Source: Bdellovibrionales bacterium
GTDB taxonomy: Bacteria; Bdellovibrionota; Bdellovibrionia; Bdellovibrionales; Bdellovibrionaceae
DNA: 6,600 nucleotides
Reading direction: 5' to 3'
Assembly: GCA_027320785.1 (NCBI GenBank)
Contig: DAHVKR010000080.1
Span: 1-6,600 of the forward strand
The translations under genes were made by a program, and so were the position numbers. Below the pieces are notes generated by a model. The model was not told where the DNA came from. It saw only the letters and a program-made list of their open reading frames with translations, and made no database searches. Of this stretch, positions 1 to 6,146 are shown in pieces; position 1 is the first letter of the stretch; every line of letters starts with the position of its first letter.

Positions 1-1
1 T

Positions 2-103
2 CAATTAATACGCGATCCTAACCCAGCACATAATGGTGAACATACTTTTGAAATTGAGTTTCAAGATCCAGATGTTGAAGCCTACGCATTCACATTTGGC
101 TAA
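2..103 (+). CDS. C-terminal end of a thioredoxin-fold (DipZ-like) protein, partial
   Basis: An open frame enters from the left edge and stops at TAA 101-103, leaving 33 visible residues. They start QLIRDPNPAHN and end with FEIEFQDPDVEAYAFTFG. This tail resembles the extreme C-terminus of DipZ-type or redoxin-domain proteins, where a thioredoxin-like domain is followed by a small beta, carbohydrate-binding-like domain ending in a similar FEIEFLDPG..AYxFTFG string. Such proteins handle thiol-disulfide exchange outside the cytoplasm. The assignment comes from remembered family similarity of a short piece, and the catalytic CxxC domain lies outside the window. The gene converges on the lytic transglycosylase gene with only 15 bp between the stop codons, and no terminator hairpin is visible in that gap. 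Confidence 0.5.
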   Translation, partial: QLIRDPNPAHNGEHTFEIEFQDPDVEAYAFTFG

Positions 104-118
104 GAGGTCACAATACTA

Positions 119-1528
119 CTATTGAATAACAATGGAATTGCTTCGTAGAGCCACTGTCTTTTGAATACTTTCTTTTTCTTCTGAAGGTATAAATAAACGA
201 TACCCTCTGGGAATTAGATCATTCTTTTTAAAACTTCTGTCCAACTCAGGGTTATAAAGTAAAAACTGTTCAGCCGACAATCCCATCATCTCCGCCAACT
301 TCTGAGAATGAAGTGACTTCTTGACCTTTACAACTTCATAAGAAAGAGAGGGTTCATATATATGATCTGACCAAAGAACATCTTTATACATTTGCGCATG
401 CAGTGCTGCTAAAAAGCAAGTGTAGAAATTAGCAGAGGCAAAATCAAAATTACGAGAACGATAACTCCTTACAATTTTTGCGATATCACGAGTTCCTAGT
501 TTTTTCATAGCCAAGCGAACGCCCGCAGGACCATGATTGTAAGCAGTTAAAGCCAATCCCCAGCTCTTATGAAGAATAGTATAGTTTTCCTTTAAAAGCT
601 TAGCCGCAGCTTCCGTTGCTTTCCAAGGATTTCGCCTTTCATCCATGCGACTGTTCACAATCATAAATTGTCGTCCCACACCCGGCATAAATTGCCAGAT
701 TCCCGCAGCTCCGACTTTACTTGTTGCTCCTATTACAAAGCTCGACTCTACAAATGGAAGTCGCGTTAATTCAATCGGAAGATTTTTTTGTTTAAAAATC
801 GTCTCCATTCCATCTAAATAACGGCTACTAATAGACAGACCTCTCTCAAAAAAGTCTTTTTGGCCAGTTTGAACTCGCATTGATCGGGCCGCTGTTAAAA
901 TGATTTTTTTGCGAGAGCCTTTAATTTCATCAAATTGTTGAAGCCATCCCTTTTCTTCATCATCCATATCTTTTGGATTCATGCGGGCCATTTTTTTCAA
1001 CTTGCGCCGAATCTCAGACACTCTTTTTGAAACAGCTTTTTGAGCCTTTACATTATTGAGCCAAGCCGCTCGAGCCGGCTGCGCTAAAATATCAGAAACA
1101 TCCACGACATCATAAATAATCTGGGGATGAAGAGAGTCATGAATAATTTTTTTAGTTGAATCAAATTCAGTATATACACGGAACCAAAACTTCGTTTGAT
1201 TAAAAATGAGATCTGGTATTTGAAAATCAGGTGAAATTCGATGCTCATAATCAGAGAGAATATTATCAACTGTCTCATTTGTAATCTCAGGAGATTTTTC
1301 AGGATCAATATTCAAGACCTCTAAATTTAGATCGAGAGGGTCATTTTCTGTTTCATCTGCTTCCCAGAATGGAGGACGAGCGCTCTCATCTTGCAATGTT
1401 GCGGGGCTCATCTCTTCAGTAAAATTATGAGGTTGCAATGCTAAAACAGTGGCCGCTCCCGCCATAAAGCTAAAAAAACTAATAAGAAACATATGTGTCA
1501 TACGTAGGGTTTTAAAGCGGTTTAGCAT
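119..1528 (-). CDS. MltD-like membrane-bound or periplasmic lytic transglycosylase (SLT + LysM)
   Basis: A 469-residue exported murein hydrolase that would cleave the MurNAc-GlcNAc bond and form 1,6-anhydroMurNAc. Residues 1-31 form a signal peptide or N-terminal anchor: basic start, then hydrophobic 13-31, with no lipobox cysteine. Residues 35-230 are an acidic then basic, mostly helical-looking region that I do not recognise. The SLT (family 1) catalytic domain spans about 232-345. Its catalytic glutamate is E261 in LPFVESSF, followed by GAAGIWQFMP (273-282) and TAYNHGP (328-334), all hallmark SLT motifs. Residues 398-449 match a degenerate LysM (start YEVV, NPELD, end RLFIP), which would bind glycan. 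The ATG at 1526-1528 is preferred because an AGGAG lies 10 bases upstream; downstream ATGs at residues 10 and 13 would shorten the signal. The domain order resembles MltD of Gram-negatives, but MltD usually has more than one LysM. It is divergent from the SGNH lipoprotein gene. Confidence 0.9.
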   Translation of the reverse strand: MLNRFKTLRMTHMFLISFFSFMAGAATVLALQPHNFTEEMSPATLQDESARPPFWEADETENDPLDLNLEVLNIDPEKSPEITNETVDNILSDYEHRISPDFQIPDLIFNQTKFWFRVYTEFDSTKKIIHDSLHPQIIYDVVDVSDILAQPARAAWLNNVKAQKAVSKRVSEIRRKLKKMARMNPKDMDDEEKGWLQQFDEIKGSRKKIILTAARSMRVQTGQKDFFERGLSISSRYLDGMETIFKQKNLPIELTRLPFVESSFVIGATSKVGAAGIWQFMPGVGRQFMIVNSRMDERRNPWKATEAAAKLLKENYTILHKSWGLALTAYNHGPAGVRLAMKKLGTRDIAKIVRSYRSRNFDFASANFYTCFLAALHAQMYKDVLWSDHIYEPSLSYEVVKVKKSLHSQKLAEMMGLSAEQFLLYNPELDRSFKKNDLIPRGYRLFIPSEEKESIQKTVALRSNSIVIQ

Positions 1529-1538
1529 TCAAAAAGAG

Positions 1539-1543
1539 CTCCT
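1539..1543 (-). promoter_or_regulatory. Ribosome binding site of the lytic transglycosylase gene
   Basis: AGGAG on the minus strand, 10 bases before the ATG at 1528-1526. It sits within AAGAGGAGC and supports the longest start rather than the internal ATGs at codons 10 and 13. I see no convincing sigma-70 promoter for this gene in the 251 bp upstream. Confidence 0.65.
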
Positions 1544-1721
1544 CTTGATTCCCCCTCTTCCTACGCAAATCTCTAGCCCACCCTAGGATTCATTGGTTGA
1601 GTTAGATCCCACCAAAACTGAAGAAATTTCGTTCAAGTGACAATTTACGGAGCCCTGCTAGGACTTTATTTGAGACGTTACTTTGGTCCAGTTTTCCGCA
1701 TTTCCCCATAGAAGAAGTGCC

Positions 1722-1738
1722 CTGGACTTAAATTCCAG
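1722..1738. repeat. Near-perfect 17 bp palindrome, possible operator
   Basis: The sequence CTGGACTTAAATTCCAG reads as an inverted repeat with seven of eight base pairs matching around a central A; the one mismatch is at the sixth position from each end. It covers the -35 TAAA of the candidate FliA promoter, so a bound regulator could block or help polymerase. A further half-site in the same family (GTCCAG, 1686-1691) lies 30 bases upstream and is the exact reverse complement of CTGGAC 1722-1727. The symmetry is seen directly; the regulatory role is inferred, and no matching regulator is in the window. Confidence 0.35.
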
Positions 1739-1755
1739 TACTAGACGGCCGACTG
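1729..1755 (+). promoter_or_regulatory. Candidate sigma-28 (FliA-type) promoter for the SGNH lipoprotein
   Basis: TAAA at 1729-1732 is followed, after exactly 15 bases, by GCCGACTG at 1748-1755. The FliA consensus is TAAA, 15 bases, GCCGATAA, so the -35 core and the first five bases of the -10 match with the expected spacing; the last three -10 bases do not. Transcription would begin near 1761-1763, giving a leader of about 18 bases that just includes the ribosome binding site. A weaker sigma-70-like alternative lies upstream (GTGACA 1637-1642, TAGGAC 1659-1664). Confidence 0.4.
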
Positions 1756-1764
1756 AAGTCTTGT

Positions 1765-1771
1765 AAAGGAG
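1765..1771 (+). promoter_or_regulatory. Ribosome binding site of the SGNH lipoprotein gene
   Basis: AAAGGAG with 8 bases between it and the ATG at 1780-1782. It is the strongest Shine-Dalgarno match in the window and fixes the start at the residue that gives a proper lipoprotein signal peptide. Confidence 0.75.
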
Positions 1772-1779
1772 AACACCCT

Positions 1780-2643
1780 ATGAAATGGAAACTACTTTTT
1801 ATTGCTGGATTACTCTCTCTCACTTCCTGTAAACAAGCTTCTCAGACTGTCGTCGTAGCCGGTGATAGTTGGGCCGCTTTTGTATGTACTTATAACAGCC
1901 TTGATAAAGCCTTTCTTAAGGTCGGTATAAAAGATGTCGCAACGAGCTCAACTTGCATGACGACGACGAAAATTGGAATTCATGCTGATAATTGGGAAGG
2001 AACTCCATTTGATAAGGCGACTCAATTATCCTTACGGGATCCAAAGGTTAAAGCACTTTATCTCAGTCTTGGAGGAAATGATCTGATTGCTCTTTGGAAT
2101 AAGGCCATGACAGCTGATCAAGAAAATGCACTTTTTGATCATGTGATTTCACATCTTGAAACAATCATTCAAAAATATCAAAGCATCCGCCCTGATATTA
2201 GAATCCTCATTTCAGGATATGATTTTCCACGTTTTACATTGAACCATCCTGTGAAAGATTATAGCAAGGCCTATGATGATATGGGTCGTCCCTCTCCCCT
2301 GGAACTCAACTCTGCTCTTTTGAGATTTTCAAAGCGAGTGGCTGAAGTAGCTGATCAGAAGAAGGTCTTCTACATCCAACACTACGGTTTGATGCAATAC
2401 TACTATGGAAACACAGATACAGGCTTAGCGGCTCAGCAAACTCTGCCACCTGATCAAATCTCGCCCGCATCTGACATGACTCAAACAGGCGGAGATATCC
2501 AAAGCCAAACAGACAAACAAGCTATGCTGAAAGTTCAAGTGAACCCATTTATTATTTATGATGCGTTCCACTTGAATCAAGATGGATTTGACCATGTTGC
2601 AGAACATGCCGTATCGATCTACTTGAATAATTGGTTTAAATAG
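1780..2643 (+). CDS. SGNH/GDSL-family hydrolase lipoprotein
   Basis: A 287-residue secreted, lipid-anchored esterase-like protein. MKWK followed by a hydrophobic stretch ends in the lipobox LTSC, so C17 should be lipidated after cleavage by signal peptidase II. The next residues are K and Q with no Asp at +2, which favours sorting to the outer membrane. SGNH landmarks are complete: block I GDSW with nucleophile S30, block III GGND (98-101) with the oxyanion N100, and block V DAFHLNQDG with D261 and H264 of the triad. C36 and C59 could form a disulfide. Residues about 211-250 form a polar Q/T/S/P/D-rich insert between the core and block V. Family members are acyl, acetyl or carbohydrate esterases; the substrate cannot be read from the sequence. 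It is divergent from a lytic transglycosylase gene, which makes peptidoglycan de-O-acetylation a reasonable but unproven idea. Its end overlaps hemH by 8 bp, convergently. Confidence 0.85.
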   Translation: MKWKLLFIAGLLSLTSCKQASQTVVVAGDSWAAFVCTYNSLDKAFLKVGIKDVATSSTCMTTTKIGIHADNWEGTPFDKATQLSLRDPKVKALYLSLGGNDLIALWNKAMTADQENALFDHVISHLETIIQKYQSIRPDIRILISGYDFPRFTLNHPVKDYSKAYDDMGRPSPLELNSALLRFSKRVAEVADQKKVFYIQHYGLMQYYYGNTDTGLAAQQTLPPDQISPASDMTQTGGDIQSQTDKQAMLKVQVNPFIIYDAFHLNQDGFDHVAEHAVSIYLNNWFK

Positions 2644-3625
2644 TCAATTTTAGATTCTTGAGTTGATTCCCAAGACCCTGGATAAAAGCATCCGAGTCAT
2701 TCACACAGGGGATCAACTCAAAACTTTCCCCGCCCCTTTGAAGAAATTGAGTTTTCAACTCCATACCGATCTCTTCCAAGGTCTCCAGACAATCTACAAC
2801 AAAAGACGGACAGGCTACCTTTAGATGTCGAACACCTTGCTGTAAAAGATCATTCACTATCTCTTGACTGGAAGGTTCAATCCATTTTCCTTTGCCTAAT
2901 CGACTTTGAAAGCTTGTTACAACTTGATCATGCTGAAGTTCTTTTTGTATGAGCTTAGATGTCATCAAACATTGCGCACGATAGCAGTTCTCGATACAGG
3001 CCGCTGATTTTTCGCAACAAACTTCTGTTTGATAACATGAGACCCGATGTTTTTTCAACTGCGAAACAGGTAGTCCATGGTAGGATAAAAGCAGAAAATC
3101 ATGAGGTTTTAACTGCATCTTTATTTTCTCACTCGCAGACTGAATAAACCAAGGTTCTTGATAAAAGGGAGATAAAATTTGAACTCTGATCCCATGAGAT
3201 AAAAATTTGAGTAACTGAAGGGCTCCGCCTGTCGTCGCCGTTGCATACTGGGGATAGAGTGGGCAGAAATAAATTTCATCAGAAGACTTCAATGAATTTT
3301 CTAAAACCTCTTTTAGAGAGGGCTTTCCCACCTGCATTCCGATCTCGACTTGCCATGATGCTCCTAAATACTCTTGAAGTTTCTTTTTCAAAGATTCCGA
3401 CCCTACAAGTAAGGGCGACCCTTGGTCTGTCCATATTTTTTTATACTTTTCAGCGGATGAATATTTTCTTTTGGGGACGATTAAACCTTTCACCAAAAAA
3501 TCTCGAAATGGACGAGGTATCGATATAATATTCTCATCCATTAAAAATTCTTTCAGGTAAACTCCTACATCATCTGGTTCAAAAGAGGAAGGAGTCCCCA
3601 CGTTTATTAAAATCACTTTCCTCAC
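2636..3625 (-). CDS. hemH: Ferrochelatase, protoporphyrin type, internal-cysteine class
   Basis: A 329-residue enzyme inserting Fe2+ into protoporphyrin IX, the last step of heme synthesis. The N-terminus VILINVGTPSS, YPQYATATTGG (124-134), SYHGLP with the catalytic H183, FQSRLGKGKWIEP (239-251) and the CLETLEEIG segment (279-287) with its conserved acidic residues are all ferrochelatase signatures. Residues 197-219 hold six cysteines (197, 203, 204, 210, 214, 219), including NCYRAQC. This matches a described class of bacterial ferrochelatases, including that of Myxococcus xanthus, that bind a [2Fe-2S] cluster through four cysteines in an internal segment of about 20 residues. The start is GTG at 3625-3623, overlapping the hemG stop as GTGA; a purine-rich GAGAGAG lies just upstream. 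It is the last gene of the heme operon and collides tail to tail with the SGNH lipoprotein gene. Confidence 0.95.
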   Translation of the reverse strand: MRKVILINVGTPSSFEPDDVGVYLKEFLMDENIISIPRPFRDFLVKGLIVPKRKYSSAEKYKKIWTDQGSPLLVGSESLKKKLQEYLGASWQVEIGMQVGKPSLKEVLENSLKSSDEIYFCPLYPQYATATTGGALQLLKFLSHGIRVQILSPFYQEPWFIQSASEKIKMQLKPHDFLLLSYHGLPVSQLKKHRVSCYQTEVCCEKSAACIENCYRAQCLMTSKLIQKELQHDQVVTSFQSRLGKGKWIEPSSQEIVNDLLQQGVRHLKVACPSFVVDCLETLEEIGMELKTQFLQRGGESFELIPCVNDSDAFIQGLGNQLKNLKLTI

Positions 3626-4809
3626 GAAACTCTCTCTTTCAGGACTTGAGCTAGTCTCTTGTTATAGTTAAGAATTTTAGAAAGCCCCAGGCCACCTAAG
3701 TAATTACCCGTCAAATAAATTTGATCTGTCACTCGAGATCCAAAATTTCGAGAAGGAAAATACGTTTTCAAAAACTCTTCTAACTCAACTCCATAGAGAG
3801 GTAAGGACTGTGGCCAACGATGAATCTCACAAAAATCAATATTGATAGGAGTTGAATCAAGTCGTAATCGATCTTGCTCAATTTTTTTAATTAAAAGGGG
3901 GCTACTCACATCCAAATGATCACGAAAAATCCAAGTTTCACTGTTTTGACCTCTTTTCGCAAAAAGGTCTGAATTAAATAATACACCCAAACTTTCAAAA
4001 TTTTCTTTCTGAGGAAAAAGACAACCAAATCCGCGAATACGAGAACTCTTACCCGAATAGGAAATAGTTGCCGACTGTAGTGAAACACGAGGTAGTTTTA
4101 GTAAGTCCTGTGACAATGAAGGTTTAAGATTCTGCAAAAGAAGACCCGCATCATGTAAATTAGTCGCTACGACGACATATTGGAATGCAGACTGAAGGTC
4201 TACAATCGAAGTATTTGATTGATAATGAATTTTAAAGCGTTTTGAAAGACTCTGGATAAGTTCACCCATTCCATTCAGTGGAGCCACACTCCCCCGCCAC
4301 TGCCCTTGAGGGGTTTTTTGTTTTTTATTAAAAAATCCAGAAAAAACAAGACTGGCACTCAGCTGACTAGAGGTGGCACCATAAATACCCTGCAAAGCGG
4401 GCTCTACAACATAATCACAGAGTTCACGACTGCCGTGTTGAAGGACCCAGTCTTCAACTGTTTGAGAAGGACGAGGACGTCGCGGAATCCCCATGGATCG
4501 CAAAGTTTCTTTCCAAGTCAGAGGCCATTTTCGAGGGCCTCCACGAAAAATCCACTTTGATTTTGAAATAAAACCTGCTGGAACAAATTCGATATTCAAA
4601 TCAGAAGCTAATTCCTCCACATCTGCACTCGCCAAAAGAGCATGCGCCGCAGACTCGGCCGGTACTTTTTGATGAGTTGTTTGAATCATTCCACCCGAAG
4701 TGGAGCGAGCCTCAAATATCTCCACCTCAAAACCCTGCTTCTCTAATGCCCAAGCTAAGGTGAGACCTGAAAATCCAGCTCCAATAATTGCGATTTTATT
4801 TGAACTCAT
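3622..4809 (-). CDS. hemG: FAD-dependent protoporphyrinogen oxidase (HemY/PPOX family)
   Basis: A 395-residue flavoprotein of the amine-oxidase-like fold that oxidises protoporphyrinogen IX to protoporphyrin IX. The N-terminus has the FAD Rossmann motif GAGFSG (10-15), then E33 in IFEARSTSGG, the usual ribose-binding acid and following glycines. VEPALQGIYG (135-144) and GMGELIQSL (180-188) match the PPOX middle region. The C-terminal YLTGNYLGGLGLSKIL (365-380) is the second FAD-contacting segment. At 395 residues it is shorter than the common 450-480 residue members. It is not the flavodoxin-like HemG of E. coli, despite the shared symbol. A coproporphyrinogen oxidase (CgoX) role is possible within this family, but HemN upstream and a protoporphyrin-class HemH downstream argue for protoporphyrinogen. 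It starts at ATG 4809-4807, overlapping the hemN stop (ATGA), with no good Shine-Dalgarno sequence, so it probably depends on coupling. Confidence 0.9.
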   Translation of the reverse strand: MSSNKIAIIGAGFSGLTLAWALEKQGFEVEIFEARSTSGGMIQTTHQKVPAESAAHALLASADVEELASDLNIEFVPAGFISKSKWIFRGGPRKWPLTWKETLRSMGIPRRPRPSQTVEDWVLQHGSRELCDYVVEPALQGIYGATSSQLSASLVFSGFFNKKQKTPQGQWRGSVAPLNGMGELIQSLSKRFKIHYQSNTSIVDLQSAFQYVVVATNLHDAGLLLQNLKPSLSQDLLKLPRVSLQSATISYSGKSSRIRGFGCLFPQKENFESLGVLFNSDLFAKRGQNSETWIFRDHLDVSSPLLIKKIEQDRLRLDSTPINIDFCEIHRWPQSLPLYGVELEEFLKTYFPSRNFGSRVTDQIYLTGNYLGGLGLSKILNYNKRLAQVLKERVS

Positions 4810-6146
4810 ACCGCTTTTGAAAAGACCTGCGTCGTGGGTTGTTTTCTTTTCAGTCTTTCGTCAAAGAAAAGACAGGCATTCCGCAAAAAAGGATGCCCCT
4901 TCTCTGTTAAAATAAGAAACGATTCTTGAAATTGAATCAAGCCATCCTTTTCCATTTCTTTTAAAAATTCTCGAGCTTCCTTCAGCTGACTTTCTGCCAA
5001 CTTCACTTTCCCTTTAGTCATAAACTCCAGGATTTGTTGTCTTTGTCTTTTATCCTCATCTGTCAAAACATGACCCCGAAAAGTGGGAATCTTTTCCTTT
5101 TCAATCTGTTGAAAATAAGTGGGCAAGACTTTCTCATTTTGGTGAAACATATCTGGAGTTTCACTGATTGAGCTCACGCCCAATCCCAGCAACACAGGCG
5201 TCTTTTGATCTGTGTAACCCATAAAATTACGATGTAGCTCACCCTTTTTCTGTGACAGGCTCAAGGCCTCCTGAGGAAGAGCAAAGTGATCCATTCCAAT
5301 TTCCACATAGCCCGCATCTAATAAAGCAAATCGTGCGACCTCATAAAGAGTTCTTTTTTCTTCTCCAGCTGGCAGGTCTTCGTCCTTAAAAAGCCTCTGA
5401 GCTGGCTTAATCCAAGGAACAAGCGCCAAGCTATACAGTGCAATTCGGTCCGGTTGAAGTTCGAGAGTTTTAGAGACTGTTGTCAGAATAGAATCTTTTG
5501 TTTGTCGAGCCAGCCCATAGATCAAATCAAAATTCACTGATTGATATCCCAACTGCCGCGCTTCTTCAGTGATGCGTTCTGTGATCTCAAAAGGTTGAAG
5601 GCGATTAATGAGTCTTTGTACTTCTGGGTCAAAATCCTGAACCCCCAAGCTAATTCGATTAAAACCTAATTCTCGCAAAGCCTGCAGCTGAAGAGCCGTC
5701 GTCCTTCGTGGATCGACCTCAATGGATCCTTCAAAGTTCTTGGCTACTTTTACAGACTTTAAAATGGGCTCTAATAATTGTTTTAAATGATCTGCAGAAA
5801 GAAATGTGGGAGTTCCTCCTCCCAAATGTAACAACTTGAGCTCTGCGTTTCGAATCTCAGGCACATTCTGAAGATACAGGCTCCATTCTTTCAAAACCGA
5901 TTCTACATAAGGAACTTCTTTCTTGTGGTCTTTGGTGATGACATTATTACAACCACAAAATGTACAGAGCGTTTCACAATAAGGAATATGAATATAAAGA
6001 GAAAAAGAAGCGTCATTCGATGACAAGTGAGTTCGTAAGTTCGTACACCACTGATCTGTTGAAGGCGTATTCTCCCAATAAGGTACAGTTGGATAAGACG
6101 TATAGCGAGGCGCTGGAACATCATATTTTTGGAATAAATTTTTCAC
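4806..6146 (-). CDS. hemN: Oxygen-independent coproporphyrinogen III oxidase (radical SAM)
   Basis: A 446-residue cytoplasmic radical SAM enzyme that decarboxylates two propionates of coproporphyrinogen III to give protoporphyrinogen IX without O2. The N-terminal KYDVPAPRYTSYPT (8-20) is typical of true HemN. The iron-sulfur motif is CETLCTFCGC: C57, C61 and C64 bind the [4Fe-4S] cluster and C66 is the extra HemN cysteine. GGGTPT (109-114) contacts SAM. SLGVQDFDPEVQ (166-177), NFDLIYGL (205-212), EIGMDHFALP (282-291) and RNFMGYT (306-312) follow the E. coli HemN order. These features, with a length close to the 457 of E. coli, separate it from the heme chaperone HemW, which lacks this N-terminus and the fourth cysteine. 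The start is GTG at 6146-6144, overlapping the hemE stop as GTGA, with a strong Shine-Dalgarno sequence at 6154-6160. Confidence 0.96.
   Translation of the reverse strand: MKNLFQKYDVPAPRYTSYPTVPYWENTPSTDQWCTNLRTHLSSNDASFSLYIHIPYCETLCTFCGCNNVITKDHKKEVPYVESVLKEWSLYLQNVPEIRNAELKLLHLGGGTPTFLSADHLKQLLEPILKSVKVAKNFEGSIEVDPRRTTALQLQALRELGFNRISLGVQDFDPEVQRLINRLQPFEITERITEEARQLGYQSVNFDLIYGLARQTKDSILTTVSKTLELQPDRIALYSLALVPWIKPAQRLFKDEDLPAGEEKRTLYEVARFALLDAGYVEIGMDHFALPQEALSLSQKKGELHRNFMGYTDQKTPVLLGLGVSSISETPDMFHQNEKVLPTYFQQIEKEKIPTFRGHVLTDEDKRQRQQILEFMTKGKVKLAESQLKEAREFLKEMEKDGLIQFQESFLILTEKGHPFLRNACLFFDERLKRKQPTTQVFSKAV

Noticed and set aside
1593..1615. TTGGT...ACCAA inverted repeat in the divergent spacer
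   Set aside because: Five-base arms with a 13-base loop are expected by chance, and it is not placed on any promoter I can support.
1637..1664. Sigma-70-like promoter for the SGNH gene (GTGACA, 16 bases, TAGGAC with TG upstream)
   Set aside because: The -35 is good but the -10 matches only half the consensus and lies more than 110 bases from the start codon; the FliA-like site fits better.
1643..1672. Minus-strand TAAAGTCC followed by CCGTAAA as a second FliA promoter, for the transglycosylase
   Set aside because: The -10-like part matches only with a 13-base spacing instead of 15 and lacks GCCGA.
2656..2675. Hairpin TCTTG...CAAGA just after the SGNH stop as a terminator
   Set aside because: Only five base pairs, a 10-base loop and no T-run on either strand; it also lies inside hemH.
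3241..3528. Plus-strand open frame of 95 codons inside hemH
   Set aside because: It is antisense to the conserved ferrochelatase frame, has no family features and is one of several such shadows in the heme genes.
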